DNA of 64,000 nt from Gemmatimonas phototrophica (GTDB lineage Bacteria > Gemmatimonadota > Gemmatimonadetes > Gemmatimonadales > Gemmatimonadaceae), in the NCBI GenBank assembly GCA_945869195.1, contig CAMBNV010000004.1, positions 186,001 to 250,000 of the forward strand, given 5' to 3'. Positions 1-9,441 of the stretch are shown here, in pieces; positions within the stretch are counted from its first letter, which is position 1; each line of letters starts with the position of its first letter. A program made the position numbers and the translations under genes. The notes beneath the pieces were generated by a model. It saw only the letters and a list, made by a program, of their open reading frames with translations, did no database searches and was not told the DNA's origin.

Positions 1-327
1 GTTGCCGACGTACCGGCCACCGCTCCAGAGGACCAGCCCGGCGCCGACCGCTGCACCTCCGCCCCACAGGTCACCGACCGACTCGAGCGCATCTAACGCC
101 CGGTTGTCTTGCCGATCACTCGAGCGTACGGCGTTGCGCACACGGAGGTCGACGCGCTGCGCGAGGATGGCCAGCCCCGCCCCAGCTCCGAGCGCCGCAA
201 GGTCGCGGCCCACGACAATCGGTACCGGCGTGACGCTCGAGTCGCGCTGCCCCCGCTCCTGCGCGACCAGCTCCTCGCCAAGGCACACGAGGAGCACAAT
301 GAGTATCAGGCGGCACCGAGCATGCAT
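1..327 (-). CDS. N-terminal part of a secreted or membrane protein, possibly PAP2-family (partial)
   Basis: The frame opens at an ATG on the minus strand and runs off the left edge with no stop, giving 109 residues. The N-terminus is a typical signal peptide: MHARCR, then a hydrophobic run LILIVLLVCL, then an AQE-like cleavage site near residue 23. Downstream are Ala/Gly/Leu-rich segments (around LAALGAGAGLAIL and VGAGLVLWSGG) that could be membrane helices. The stretch DLRVRNAVRSSDRQDN between them resembles the start of PAP2-type lipid phosphatases I know from related bacteria, but the catalytic motifs would lie outside the window. I am fairly sure it is a gene and unsure of its function. 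It is divergent from the operon that begins near 435. Confidence 0.55.
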   Translation of the reverse strand, partial: MHARCRLILIVLLVCLGEELVAQERGQRDSSVTPVPIVVGRDLAALGAGAGLAILAQRVDLRVRNAVRSSDRQDNRALDALESVGDLWGGGAAVGAGLVLWSGGRYVGN

Positions 328-434
328 GTGTCGTAGTTTAGCAGGAGGAAAGAGCCTAGGCGACCTTCTCCCGGGCCATGCGCGCCAGTGTATCCACCTG
401 CCTTCTATCTACATTCTTCATCGTTCATCGACCC

Positions 435-1199
435 GTGCTGATCAGAGACTTTCAGTCGCACGACGACCGTGCGCAGTGTGTTGCGCTCCAGGAGCTCATC
501 TGGGGCCGCGACTTCACCGAAAAGGTCCCCGCCGCCATGCTCCTCGTTGCCCAAAAAACGGGCGGTGTAACTGCGGGCGCCTTTGACGAGGCCGGTCTGC
601 TGCTCGGGTACGTCTTTGGCGTCACGGGCATCAAGAGCGGCAAGCTGATGCATTGGTCCGATATGCTCGCGGTACGCCCCGAGGCGCAGGGACAGCATCT
701 GGGAGAGCAGCTCAAAGCGTACCAGCGCAGCAAGTGTCGAGCGCTCGGCATTGAGACGATGTACTGGACCTACGACCCCCTTGTCGCCCGCAACGCCCAC
801 CTCAATCTCAACCGCATGCAGGCCCGCGTCGATGAGTTCGTCGTCGCGATGTACGGCGAGGCGACCAACTCCCCGCTGCAGGGCGACATGCCCACGGATC
901 GATTCATCATCGCCTGGGCGATTGACCCGGAGCCCACCGCGGTGGCGCCCAGTGTCCTGTCAGGGTCACTGCCGCTTGTGGTGGGGGAGCAGGCGCGCGA
1001 GGGCGACCTCGTCGACGCACCCGCGGTCGGCGTGCGCGTCCCGCACGACATCACCGGACTCGCGGCCGCCGACATCGGCGCGGCGCGGCGCTGGCGCTTC
1101 GCCACGCGACGCGCCTTCACACACTATCTCCCCCTCGGGTATCAGGTGCGTGCATTCGTCGCTGACGCCGCGGGCGGGACCTACCTCTTGACCCGATGA
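435..1199 (+). CDS. GNAT-superfamily N-acyltransferase (COG3375-like), D-amino-acid N-acylation candidate
   Basis: A protein of about 254 residues with a GNAT fold: the acyl-CoA loop is visible in LAVRPEAQGQHLGEQL, followed by the long helix and the DPLVARNAHLNLNRM segment typical of the COG3375 group. I chose the GTG at 435, where homology begins with LIRDF; an ATG at 378 would add 19 residues with no family resemblance. Its last four bases overlap the MenC-like gene (ATGA). Members of this group are often encoded beside N-succinylamino-acid racemases, and in Geobacillus such an enzyme succinylates D-amino acids. Acyl donor and substrate are inferred from context only. The C-terminal 90 residues after the GNAT core are poorly conserved and could fold separately. 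Confidence 0.8.
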   Translation: MLIRDFQSHDDRAQCVALQELIWGRDFTEKVPAAMLLVAQKTGGVTAGAFDEAGLLLGYVFGVTGIKSGKLMHWSDMLAVRPEAQGQHLGEQLKAYQRSKCRALGIETMYWTYDPLVARNAHLNLNRMQARVDEFVVAMYGEATNSPLQGDMPTDRFIIAWAIDPEPTAVAPSVLSGSLPLVVGEQAREGDLVDAPAVGVRVPHDITGLAAADIGAARRWRFATRRAFTHYLPLGYQVRAFVADAAGGTYLLTR

Positions 1200-2320
1200 T
1201 CGCACTCGACCGAATCGTCCTTCGCGAGATTCGTCTCTCGCTCCGCGAGCCCTTTCGCATCTCCTCTGGCGAGATGCGTGAACGTCGAATCCTTCTCTGC
1301 GAGCTCTTCGACGCCGACGGCGCGAGCAGTTGGAGTGAGTGTGTGGCGGACGACGAGCCGAACTATTCGCCAGAGACGATCGACACCGCCTGGCCGACGA
1401 TCGTGCGCGTACTCGCCCCGCGACTGCTCGGCCAGCGCATCGCCGGCCCCGGCGACGTGCACGCGATCCTCGAGAAGGACGTGCGCGGCCACCGGATGGC
1501 CAAGGCGGCACTCGAGATGGGCTGCTGGGGCGTGACCGCCGTGCAGTCCGGTCTTCCACTCGCCCGGCTAATCGGTGGCACGCGCGCGCAGATCGCCACC
1601 GGCATCTCGCTCGGCATTCAGCGCGACATGCACACCCTCGTCGCCAAGGCGGCGGAGGCGATCGCGGCAGGGTACCAGAAGGTGAAGATTAAGATCGAGC
1701 CCGGCCGCGACGTGGACTGGGTGCGCGCCGTGCGCGCCGCCGTCGGACATGATGCGCATCTCATGGCCGACGCCAATAACGCCTACACCCTCGCCGACAC
1801 GGCACACCTCGCGCGCCTCGATGAGCTCGATCTCCTGATGATCGAACAGCCTCTCGCCTGGGACGATCTCGTGCGGCACGCCGAGTTACAGCGGACGCTG
1901 CGCACGCCGATCTGCCTCGATGAGTCGATTACCTCGCGCGACCGCGCGCAGGACATGGTGACACTCGGCGCTGGCCGGATCATCAACATCAAGCCTGGCC
2001 GCGTGGGTGGGTTCGCGGAGTCAATCGCGATTCACGACTTCTGTGAGTCGCAGGGGATCCCCGTCTGGTGCGGCGGCATGTTCGAGAGTGGAATCGGCCG
2101 TGCGTACAACATCGCGCTCGCGTCGCTCCCCAACTTCACGCTCCCGGGCGACCTCTCGCCAAGCGCGCGCTACTGGGCAAAGGACATTGTCTCGCCCGAA
2201 TGGACGATGGACGCGCACGGCCTCGTGCGCGTGCCGCTCGATCAACCGGGGATTGGCGTGCAGGTCGATCGCGAGCATATCGACCGGATTACCGTCCGCA
2301 CGCAGGAGCTGCGTGCATGA
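1196..2320 (+). CDS. menC: o-Succinylbenzoate synthase / N-succinylamino-acid racemase (enolase superfamily)
   Basis: At 374 residues it has full length for the MenC/NSAR family. The catalytic set is complete: K162-x-K164-x-K166 in KVKIKI, metal ligands D192 (DANNAY), E217 (IEQPL) and D242 (CLDES), and the opposing base K266 (NIKPGR). This family does either the menaquinone step (SHCHC to o-succinylbenzoate), or racemisation of N-acylamino acids, or both. No other men gene is near, while an acyltransferase (upstream, 4-base overlap) and an M20 deacylase (downstream, 4-base overlap) flank it, so I infer that racemisation is its main job here. The MenC label rests on sequence family; sequence alone cannot exclude dual function. 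Confidence 0.88.
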   Translation: MIALDRIVLREIRLSLREPFRISSGEMRERRILLCELFDADGASSWSECVADDEPNYSPETIDTAWPTIVRVLAPRLLGQRIAGPGDVHAILEKDVRGHRMAKAALEMGCWGVTAVQSGLPLARLIGGTRAQIATGISLGIQRDMHTLVAKAAEAIAAGYQKVKIKIEPGRDVDWVRAVRAAVGHDAHLMADANNAYTLADTAHLARLDELDLLMIEQPLAWDDLVRHAELQRTLRTPICLDESITSRDRAQDMVTLGAGRIINIKPGRVGGFAESIAIHDFCESQGIPVWCGGMFESGIGRAYNIALASLPNFTLPGDLSPSARYWAKDIVSPEWTMDAHGLVRVPLDQPGIGVQVDREHIDRITVRTQELRA

Positions 2321-3549
2321 ATACCCGTACAGGAGTCGCGACGGTGGCGAGTACCGACGCGGCGCGTGAAGCCCGTGTGGCGGCGGCGCTGGCGCTGTTC
2401 ACGCCATCCGAGCGTGCGCAGCTTCTCACGCTGCGACGTAGCCTGCACGCGCATCCTGAACTCTCGGGGCAGGAGCGGGGCACGCAGGCGCGCCTCGTCG
2501 CCGCACTCGCCCACCATGGGATCACCGACGTGCGCGTCATCGCCGATACCGGCCTCGTCGCCACGATCACGGGCACGCGCGCGGGCGCGCCGGTGATTGC
2601 GTTGCGCGGCGACATGGACGCGCTGCCGATCACGGAAGAAACCGGACTGCCCTTCGCGTCGCAGAGTCCCGGCGTGATGCACGCCTGTGGCCATGACATG
2701 CACGCCAGCTGGGCCGTCGCAGCCGCGTTGTTGCTCAAGCGCAACCCAAGTGAGGGCGACGTCCGGGTGATTTTGCAGCCGGCGGAAGAGGTTGGTGAGG
2801 GTGCGAAGAGCGTCCTTGCATCCGGCGTACTCGATGACGTACATGTGATTTTCGGTGGGCATGTCGACTGGCGGTTCGCCGTGGGAGAAGTCGTGGCGAC
2901 CGCGGGCCCGCTCGCGGCGAGCACCGACACCTTTGAGGTGACGTTCCATGGTCGCGGCGGCCATGGCGCGCGTCCGCACGACACGATCGACCCGGTGATC
3001 GGTCTCGGTGCCTTCATCATGGGTGTACAGACACTCGTCTCACGGCGGCTCGACCCTGGCCTCCCGGGTGTGGTGACGGTCGGTGTGGTACAGGGAGGGA
3101 ACGCCTCGAACGTGATCGCCGAGCTGGCGCATTGTGCCGGGACCATCCGCGCGACCACGCCCGAGTCACGCGCACTCCTGTGCAACGGTGTGCAGGCACT
3201 GGCCGACGGCGTGGCGGCGACACACGCATTGCGTGCTGAGGTACAGATCCGCGAAGGCACTCCGCCTCTAGTGAACACTGCTCGGGCGGCGGCATGGGCG
3301 CAGGCGGCGGCGCGCCGCCTGCTCGGCGACGACTCGCTCAAGACGCTCGCGACCGCGAACATGGGGGGGGAGGACTTCGCGTGCTATACCGAGCGCATGG
3401 AAGGGTGCTTCCTGCGGGTCGGAACGTGGCGCGAAGGACGAAGTCGCTCGGGGGTGCACACTCCGCGCTTCGATCCGGACGAGGATGCCTTGTTCGTGGC
3501 AGGGGCCCTGTTGGCTGAGTGCGCGAGAACCGCGAGTGCAGCACGGTGA
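2317..3549 (+). CDS. M20D-family N-acyl-L-amino-acid amidohydrolase
   Basis: A metal-dependent deacylase of 410 residues. The ATG at 2317 overlaps the menC stop (ATGA) and sets the start; earlier in-frame ATGs lie inside menC. Visible M20 features are the LRGDMDALP motif, HACGHDMH (metal-binding Cys/His), QPAEEVGEG (catalytic and metal Glu), and a dimerisation lid with [21 protein letters not shown] near the C-terminus is typical of the hippurate hydrolase/IAA-amino-acid hydrolase branch. There is no signal peptide, so it is cytoplasmic. In the operon it would hydrolyse the N-acyl-L-amino acid formed by the racemase, pulling D- to L-amino-acid conversion forward. Substrate range cannot be read from sequence. 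Confidence 0.9.
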   Translation: MNTRTGVATVASTDAAREARVAAALALFTPSERAQLLTLRRSLHAHPELSGQERGTQARLVAALAHHGITDVRVIADTGLVATITGTRAGAPVIALRGDMDALPITEETGLPFASQSPGVMHACGHDMHASWAVAAALLLKRNPSEGDVRVILQPAEEVGEGAKSVLASGVLDDVHVIFGGHVDWRFAVGEVVATAGPLAASTDTFEVTFHGRGGHGARPHDTIDPVIGLGAFIMGVQTLVSRRLDPGLPGVVTVGVVQGGNASNVIAELAHCAGTIRATTPESRALLCNGVQALADGVAATHALRAEVQIREGTPPLVNTARAAAWAQAAARRLLGDDSLKTLATANMGGEDFACYTERMEGCFLRVGTWREGRSRSGVHTPRFDPDEDALFVAGALLAECARTASAAR

Positions 3550-3601
3550 GCCTGGCTCCGGTCACCCTTGCTTCTCGCGTTGGGAGAGGGCATATCACGC
3601 C

Positions 3602-4510
3602 ATGCTCCCCATCGACCTAAAAGGCAAACGCGCCCTCGTCGCCGGCGTCGCGGATGACGGCGGTTTCGGTTTCGCCACGGCCAAGTGCCTGATTGAAGCC
3701 GGTGCCACCGTCTGTGTCGCCACCTGGCCGCCCGCCCTCAACATCTTCCTCAACCTCCTCGAGCGAGGGAAGATGGACGTCTCCCGTACGCTCGCGGACG
3801 GTACACTGCTCGATTTCGAGAAGATTTACCCTCTCGACGCAGCCTTCGACCGGCTTGAGGACGCTCCCGCCGACATTCGCGAGAACAAACGCTACAAGGA
3901 CACCGGCGACTTCTCCGTGGCCGGCATGGCGGCGCGCATGCGCGCCGACTTCGGTGATCAGCCGCTCGACATCGTCGTGCACTCGCTCGCCAATGGCCCG
4001 GAAGTAAAACGGCCACTCCTCGAGGTCTCGCGCGGCGGCTACCTCGCCGCCATCGGAACGAGCGCGTATTCGCTCATCTCCCTGATGCAGCACCTGGGCC
4101 CGATGCTCCGTCCGGGCGCGGCCGTTGCCTCACTCACCTACATGGCAAGCGAGCGCGCGATCCCAGGGTACGGTGGCGGAATGAGCTCCGCCAAAGCGGC
4201 GCTAGAGAGCGATACGCGTGTACTTGCCTATGAGGCCGGCCGTAAATGGGGCACTCGTGTGAACACGGTGAGTGCCGGCCCGTATGCGTCCCGCGCCGCG
4301 AGCGCGATCGGCATCATTGGCGCGATGGTGAGCTACTGCGAGAAGAACAGTGCGCTGCCCCAGGCGCTCGACGCCAGCGAAGTCGGCGCGACGATGGCAT
4401 TCCTCTGCTCGCCGCTGGCCAGCGGTATCACCGGATCAACGGTGTACGTCGACAAGGGCTACCACGCGATGGGCATGGCCGTCGATGGGGCGACGGTGCC
4501 GGTGTTCTAA
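3602..4510 (+). CDS. fabI: Enoyl-[acyl-carrier-protein] reductase FabI, plant/chlamydia type
   Basis: A 302-residue NADH-dependent enoyl-ACP reductase that completes each cycle of fatty-acid elongation. The SDR-like start ([21 protein letters not shown]) and the extra loop with [14 protein letters not shown] are characteristic of the plant, apicomplexan and chlamydial ENR branch. The active-site region reads [19 protein letters not shown], with the catalytic Tyr and Lys in the plant-type spacing, and the protein ends [12 protein letters not shown]...MG. The start is the ATG at 3602, where homology starts; a gap of about 50 bases separates it from the preceding operon. It is longer than E. coli FabI (262 residues) because of the insertion. 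No other fatty-acid synthesis gene is adjacent. Confidence 0.95.
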   Translation: MLPIDLKGKRALVAGVADDGGFGFATAKCLIEAGATVCVATWPPALNIFLNLLERGKMDVSRTLADGTLLDFEKIYPLDAAFDRLEDAPADIRENKRYKDTGDFSVAGMAARMRADFGDQPLDIVVHSLANGPEVKRPLLEVSRGGYLAAIGTSAYSLISLMQHLGPMLRPGAAVASLTYMASERAIPGYGGGMSSAKAALESDTRVLAYEAGRKWGTRVNTVSAGPYASRAASAIGIIGAMVSYCEKNSALPQALDASEVGATMAFLCSPLASGITGSTVYVDKGYHAMGMAVDGATVPVF

Positions 4511-4533
4511 CGATCAGGTGAGCGGCGCGGGGA

Positions 4534-5022
4534 TTACACCGCGCGTACAAACATCGCGACCGCACTCTCACCGGATTCGCGCGCGCCCACGCGGGCGTAC
4601 CCCTGCCGTTCATGGAATCGGATCGAGCCCGGATTTGGGGGCGCCAGATTCACCTCCAGCGTCACACACGGCCAACGCCCCACGGCGAACGCGTGCAGGT
4701 CAGCGTACAAGAGTGCCCCGACGCCAGACCCCCGCGCGGCCTCCGCGACCACCACGCGATCGAGATACAGGAACGCATCGTAGCGGGCGAGGAACCACCG
4801 ATGGTTCTCGCTCCAGTAATCGACGTCTGACGGCAGGCAGAGCACGAAGCCGACCAGACCGGCCGCGTCCTCACAAACCCTGAAGTACGCGGCATGCTCT
4901 ACCAGCCACTTGAACTCGTGCGGCGCCAGCGCATTCACATTCGGCACCGCCGCGTTATTCATCAGCAGCACCGCGGCCAAGTCGGCGTCGGCCGGACTTC
5001 GTACGAGGCGGGGGGCGCTCAT
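4534..5022 (-). CDS. GNAT-family N-acetyltransferase
   Basis: A 162-residue protein with a single GNAT domain. The sheet and acyl-CoA loop are seen in LDRVVVAEAARGSGVGALLYADL, and the C-terminal part has LEVNLAPPNPGSIRFHERQGY, the usual NxxSxxFYxxxGF-like motif with His in place of Tyr. The N-terminal half (MNNAAVPNVNALAPHE) matches a small stand-alone acetyltransferase type common in Proteobacteria and Gemmatimonadota. The substrate is unknown. It converges on fabI with about 20 bases between stops and lies just upstream of the large propeller gene on the same strand. It is distinct from the transferase at 435. Confidence 0.85.
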   Translation of the reverse strand: MSAPRLVRSPADADLAAVLLMNNAAVPNVNALAPHEFKWLVEHAAYFRVCEDAAGLVGFVLCLPSDVDYWSENHRWFLARYDAFLYLDRVVVAEAARGSGVGALLYADLHAFAVGRWPCVTLEVNLAPPNPGSIRFHERQGYARVGARESGESAVAMFVRAV

Positions 5023-5063
5023 CGCGCCCCCCGCCTCGCCACAGCAACGTCACGCATCCCGCA

Positions 5064-8000
5064 TCAGGGCAGGGCCAATAGGTCCGCCGTCACCGTCGGC
5101 CGCGGCGGTGCATCGTCGGCCTTCGGCACGACCGGCGCCTGCCCCGCACGCTTCGCTTCTTGATTGAACTTGTTCAGTTCCTCGGTGAGCACCTTCCGAA
5201 TCTTCTGCAGCTGCACTTCGATTAGCGAAGAGACCTCCTCGTAGACCGCCACCGACTGATCCGTCGGCCGGTACGGTCCCGAGCCGGCGACGCTGGCGAG
5301 TCCCGCCATCTGATTGTTGAGCCGCACCGGGAAGTTGAGCGGATCCTGCCCGCTCTGGTTCTTCACCTGATAGAGCTCGCGCTCTGCCGCTGCGAGCGCT
5401 GCATTGATTGCAGCGGCGCTCCGCTTGAGACGCGGCGCTGCGTCCACGCGCTCAGCCAGCTGGGCGCGCACGTTGCGGATCGTCTTGACCGCATCGTTCG
5501 CCGCGGTCGTGCGATCGCGCACCCGGATAAGGAACTCGAACTGCGCCACGAGATCGGCCGTCGTGGCCGTCGAGCGCGGGTCGTTGAGTAGCGTGAACGT
5601 CGCCACCTGCGGCAGGGCATCACCTGCCGTGATGCGAACGGAGTAAATCCCTGCCGGCGCCACGGGGCCGCGCGTGCCGCCGGCCCACATGATCATCCCG
5701 CGGAAGCTGCTCGCATCCGGGTACCGCATGTCCCAGGCAAACTGATTGAGTCCTGCTGCGTTCGCCGGACGCATCGCGCCGCCACCACCGGCTCGGCCAC
5801 CGCCGGCACCGGCCGCCGCCGCGACGCGCGCCGAGTCGCGCTCCGCCGCGAGCTCCGCCGAATCCGCGGACTGATACGTCTTGATTACCTCGCCAGTGGG
5901 CGAGAGGAACTCGAGCAGCACCTTCTGGTTCGCCGTACCGAGGTGGTAATAGACCACCACCCCAGAGGTCGGGTTCTGGCCGGGATTGGACGCGCCAGCT
6001 GCGCCACCGCGACCGCCACCGCCGCCCCACTCAATGCGATATGCGTCGCGCGGCGTAAATAAATGCGCCGGCTTGGCAATCACCTGCGCATTCATCTGAC
6101 GCAACGCCGAGAGGTCATCCATCACCCAGAACGACCGGCCGTGCGTGGCCGCGAGCAGGTCGCCTTCTTTGATCACGAGATCATGCACCGGCGCCGGCGG
6201 CAGGTTGCGCTGCAACTTCTGCCAGTTGCTGCCGTCGTCGAAGCTCACCCAGGCCCCGCGCTCGGTGCCGGCATACAGCAGGCCACGGCGCACCGGGTCC
6301 TCGCGGATCACGCGCGTGAACTCGTCAGCGGGGATCCCGCTCACAATCTTCGTCCAGGTCGCCCCGAAGTCGGTGGTCCTGTACAGCAGCGGCTGAAAGT
6401 CGTCGAGCTGAAACCGGTTCGCGGCCAAGTAGGCCGTGCCCTCGGTATAGTGCGACGCCTCGATGATCGAGATGCGTGTGAAGTCGCCAATCCCTGGCGG
6501 TGTCACGTTCTTCCACGTCTTCCCGCCGTCACGGGTTACCTGCACATAGCCGTCGTCGCTCCCGGCCCAGAGCACGTTGGCCGACTGGAAGCTCTCCGCG
6601 AGAGTGAAGACCGTACCGTAGGTCTCGACGCCCGTCTGGTCCTTGGTGATTGGTCCGCCCGAGGCGCCGAGTGTGCGCGGGTCGTTGCGCGCCAGGGGCG
6701 GCGAGACGATCTGAAAACTCTGCCCCTCGTTCGTGGACCGGAAAAGCGTGCTGCCGCCCGCGTAGAGGATCTTCGGATCGTGCATGGAGATCACAATCGG
6801 GAACGTCCACTGGAACTTGTACTTAATGTCCTCAGACGACCAACCCATCGGGTTCATGGGCCACGCATTGATGTTCCGCTCAAGTCCGTTGCGCATATCC
6901 TTGCGCGTCAGATACCCCGAATAGCTGCCGGCGTAGATGACATCTGGATTAGTCGGGTCAGCCGTCACGTAGCCCGACTCACCCCCGCCAGCGTCCTGCC
7001 AGTCGCCGAGCGAGACGCTGCCGGACTTTCGGCTCGGCGCGCAGAGCGTCGAGTTGTCCTGCTGCGCACCGCACACCTGGTAGGGAAAGTGATTCGTGGC
7101 CGAGACATGATAAAACTGCGCTGTGGAGAAATCCTGCTCGCTCCAGGTCACGCCGCCGTTGGTGCTGACGTTTGCACCGCCGTCATTGGCCTGGATCATA
7201 CGGAGCGGATCGTTTGGCGCGATCCACAGGTCGTGGTTGTCGCCGTGAGGCACCTGGATCGACTGGCGAAAGGTCCGACCGCCGTCGATGCTACGAAAGA
7301 ACGAAACGTTCAATCCATAGACGACGTTCGTATCCTTGGGATCGGCGACGACGCGCGAGTAGTACCACGCACGCTGTCGCAGGTTGCGGTCACCGTTCAG
7401 GTACTGCCAGGTCGCGCCGGCGTCGTCGGAGCGATACGTACCGCCCGAATCGGCTTCGATCTGCGCCCAGAGGCGCCGCGGGTTCGCCGGCGAGATCGCG
7501 ATGCCGATCTTACCCAGCACGCCGCGCGGGAGGCCTGGATTGACAGTGAGTTCGCGCCAGGTCGCACCACCGTCGGTGGTCTTCATGATGCCGCCGCCAG
7601 GGCCCCCAGAGTTCAGCATCCATGGGGTACGGTACGCATGCCAGAAAGTCGCGTAGAGCGTGTTCGGGTCCGTCGGGTCCATGATGAGGTCCCAGACGCC
7701 CGTAGAATCATTGCGAAAGAGAATCTTATTCCAGCTCTTCCCGCCGTCGATCGTCTTGAAGACGCCACGCTCGGGGTTTCGGCCGAACGCGTGACCGAGT
7801 GCGCCGACATAGACGACGTCAGGGTTGGTCGGATGCACCCGCACGCGACCGATGTGGCGGGTCTCTGTGAGGCCCATCGACGTCCAGATGCGACCCCCGT
7901 CCGTCGTCTTCCACAGCCCGTCGCCGTGCGAGGTGTTGCCGCGAATGTCGGTCTCGCCGCCGCCCACATACACCACGTCCGGATTCGACTCAGCGACACC

Positions 8001-8294
8001 AATCGCGCCGATCGTTCCGCCAAAGTAGCGGTCGGTGACGGGCTGCCAATTCACGCCGCCGTCGGTCGTCTTCCAGACGCCACCACCGGTGGTGCCCATC
8101 CAGTACTCGAGAGGCCGAGCGACGGACCCAGCCACGGCAACCGAACGCCCACCGCGTGCGGGGCCGAGTTCGCGCCACCGAAGTCCATTGAACGCCGCGG
8201 GTTGCACGGTCTGGGCGGTGAGCGCGGCCGGCCAGAATGCGACCGTCGCCGCAGCGGCGAACACGAAGCGGTGGAACAGGGAGCGGAGACTCAC
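5064..8294 (-). CDS. Large secreted VPS10/sortilin-type BNR beta-propeller protein
   Basis: A 1076-residue exported protein. I chose the GTG at 8294: a Shine-Dalgarno GAGGAGG lies just upstream, and the product then starts with a clean signal peptide (VSLRSLFHRF, hydrophobic core, cleavage near LTAQ). The first 720 residues contain many Asp-box/BNR repeats (SxDxGxTW variants such as TTDGGVNW, TTDGGRIW, TIDGGKSW, TRDGGKTW), forming one or two seven-bladed or ten-bladed propellers as in sortilin-like glycosyl-hydrolase-related proteins. The C-terminal 300 residues hold a Gly/Ala-rich linker, a beta-sandwich (FAWDMRYPDA) and a helical segment. No catalytic activity can be assigned; family members are often misannotated as glycosyl hydrolases. 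Confidence 0.88.
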   Translation of the reverse strand: MSLRSLFHRFVFAAAATVAFWPAALTAQTVQPAAFNGLRWRELGPARGGRSVAVAGSVARPLEYWMGTTGGGVWKTTDGGVNWQPVTDRYFGGTIGAIGVAESNPDVVYVGGGETDIRGNTSHGDGLWKTTDGGRIWTSMGLTETRHIGRVRVHPTNPDVVYVGALGHAFGRNPERGVFKTIDGGKSWNKILFRNDSTGVWDLIMDPTDPNTLYATFWHAYRTPWMLNSGGPGGGIMKTTDGGATWRELTVNPGLPRGVLGKIGIAISPANPRRLWAQIEADSGGTYRSDDAGATWQYLNGDRNLRQRAWYYSRVVADPKDTNVVYGLNVSFFRSIDGGRTFRQSIQVPHGDNHDLWIAPNDPLRMIQANDGGANVSTNGGVTWSEQDFSTAQFYHVSATNHFPYQVCGAQQDNSTLCAPSRKSGSVSLGDWQDAGGGESGYVTADPTNPDVIYAGSYSGYLTRKDMRNGLERNINAWPMNPMGWSSEDIKYKFQWTFPIVISMHDPKILYAGGSTLFRSTNEGQSFQIVSPPLARNDPRTLGASGGPITKDQTGVETYGTVFTLAESFQSANVLWAGSDDGYVQVTRDGGKTWKNVTPPGIGDFTRISIIEASHYTEGTAYLAANRFQLDDFQPLLYRTTDFGATWTKIVSGIPADEFTRVIREDPVRRGLLYAGTERGAWVSFDDGSNWQKLQRNLPPAPVHDLVIKEGDLLAATHGRSFWVMDDLSALRQMNAQVIAKPAHLFTPRDAYRIEWGGGGGRGGAAGASNPGQNPTSGVVVYYHLGTANQKVLLEFLSPTGEVIKTYQSADSAELAAERDSARVAAAAGAGGGRAGGGGAMRPANAAGLNQFAWDMRYPDASSFRGMIMWAGGTRGPVAPAGIYSVRITAGDALPQVATFTLLNDPRSTATTADLVAQFEFLIRVRDRTTAANDAVKTIRNVRAQLAERVDAAPRLKRSAAAINAALAAAERELYQVKNQSGQDPLNFPVRLNNQMAGLASVAGSGPYRPTDQSVAVYEEVSSLIEVQLQKIRKVLTEELNKFNQEAKRAGQAPVVPKADDAPPRPTVTADLLALP

Positions 8295-8423
8295 GCGAAC
8301 TTCCTCCTCAAGGGTGGGGGCGGACTCTCCGATGTTGTCAGAATCGGAGATAGAACGCAAGCGCTAGATTGATCCGTAGCGCCGCTTCGCGGCGATCGCG
8401 TGTGACACTTTGGAGAGGTTTCG

Positions 8424-9434
8424 ATGCGATTTGCCGTCTGTTCATTTACGCGCCGCGCGCTCCTCTCGTTCGAAGTCGCGGCACTCGGCGTCACGACCGT
8501 TACTGCCTGCGCGAGGCCCGACACAGAGTCCGGCGACGCCCCGGCCGGCCGGCGTGATCCCAATCGGCCGGTCTACACGACCACCACGGGCCTCGCCACA
8601 CCCGAGTCAGTCCTCTGGGACCCGACCCGGCAGCTCTGGTTTGTCTCCAATATCAACGGCCAGGCGCCGGAGAAGGACGACAATGGCTACATCGTCCGAC
8701 TCGGCGCCAGGGGCGAACCGATGGATTCGTTGCCGTTCATCAACGGTGCGGACGAAGACATCACGTTGCACGCGCCAAAGGGGATGGCGATCCGCGGGGA
8801 CACGCTCTGGGTGGCAGACATCGATGCGCTCCGCGGATTCGATCTCACGAGCGGCAAGCAGGTGGCCAGCATTGATCTCGCGCCACTGCGCGCGACCTTT
8901 CTCAACGATGTCGCCGTGGGCCACGACGGCGGGATCTACATCACCGACAGTGGGATCGGGTTCGATACGACTGGCGCGCTGACGCATCCCGGGCAGAGCC
9001 AGATTCTGGTCGTGCGCAACGGTGTACCGAGTGTCGCCGTGAAGCTGCCCAGGCAGTCTGCGGCCAACGGAATTGCCTGGCACCCCTCGAGGAATGCGTG
9101 GATGATCGTCGGATTTAATTCAGCGAACATCTTCGAGTGGGTGATGGGCGCGACAGAGACCACGGTCCTCGGTACCGGCCCGGGCGGCGGCGACGGAGTC
9201 GTCGTGCTGGGCGACGGACGCGCGATCTACTCCAGCTGGGCCGATTCGTCGCTCAGTGTCTTCGTGGACGGCACGAGTACCAGGCTGCGAAAGGGCCTCA
9301 ACTCGCCGGCCGACATCGGCTATGACCCGGCGCGCAAGTTGATTGCAGTGCCCCTATTCAACGAGAACCGCGTCGAGTTCTGGTCGATCGACGAGGCGCC
9401 CGTGGCGCCGACTGTTCCGGCTCCGACGCCCTGA
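8424..9434 (+). CDS. SMP-30/gluconolactonase-like beta-propeller lipoprotein
   Basis: A 336-residue protein with an N-terminal export signal ending in a lipobox-like VTAC, so it is probably anchored by a lipidated Cys near residue 29. The rest is a six-bladed propeller of the SMP-30/gluconolactonase/LRE type: ATPESVLWDP at the start, LHAPKGMAIRGDTLWVADID, FLNDVAVGHDGGIYITDSG with the usual metal-site Asn-Asp pair, AANGIAWHP, and a final blade VPLFNENRVEFW. It is divergent from the BNR propeller gene, with about 130 bases between starts, and is followed after 7 bases by the SCP2-like gene, so the two are probably cotranscribed. Substrate unknown. Confidence 0.85.
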   Translation: MRFAVCSFTRRALLSFEVAALGVTTVTACARPDTESGDAPAGRRDPNRPVYTTTTGLATPESVLWDPTRQLWFVSNINGQAPEKDDNGYIVRLGARGEPMDSLPFINGADEDITLHAPKGMAIRGDTLWVADIDALRGFDLTSGKQVASIDLAPLRATFLNDVAVGHDGGIYITDSGIGFDTTGALTHPGQSQILVVRNGVPSVAVKLPRQSAANGIAWHPSRNAWMIVGFNSANIFEWVMGATETTVLGTGPGGGDGVVVLGDGRAIYSSWADSSLSVFVDGTSTRLRKGLNSPADIGYDPARKLIAVPLFNENRVEFWSIDEAPVAPTVPAPTP

Positions 9435-9441
9435 GTGGCGC

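Noticed and set aside
6063-8372. A 769-codon plus-strand open frame
   Set aside because: It is antisense to the BNR propeller gene, has no domain, and its composition is that of a GC-rich shadow frame.
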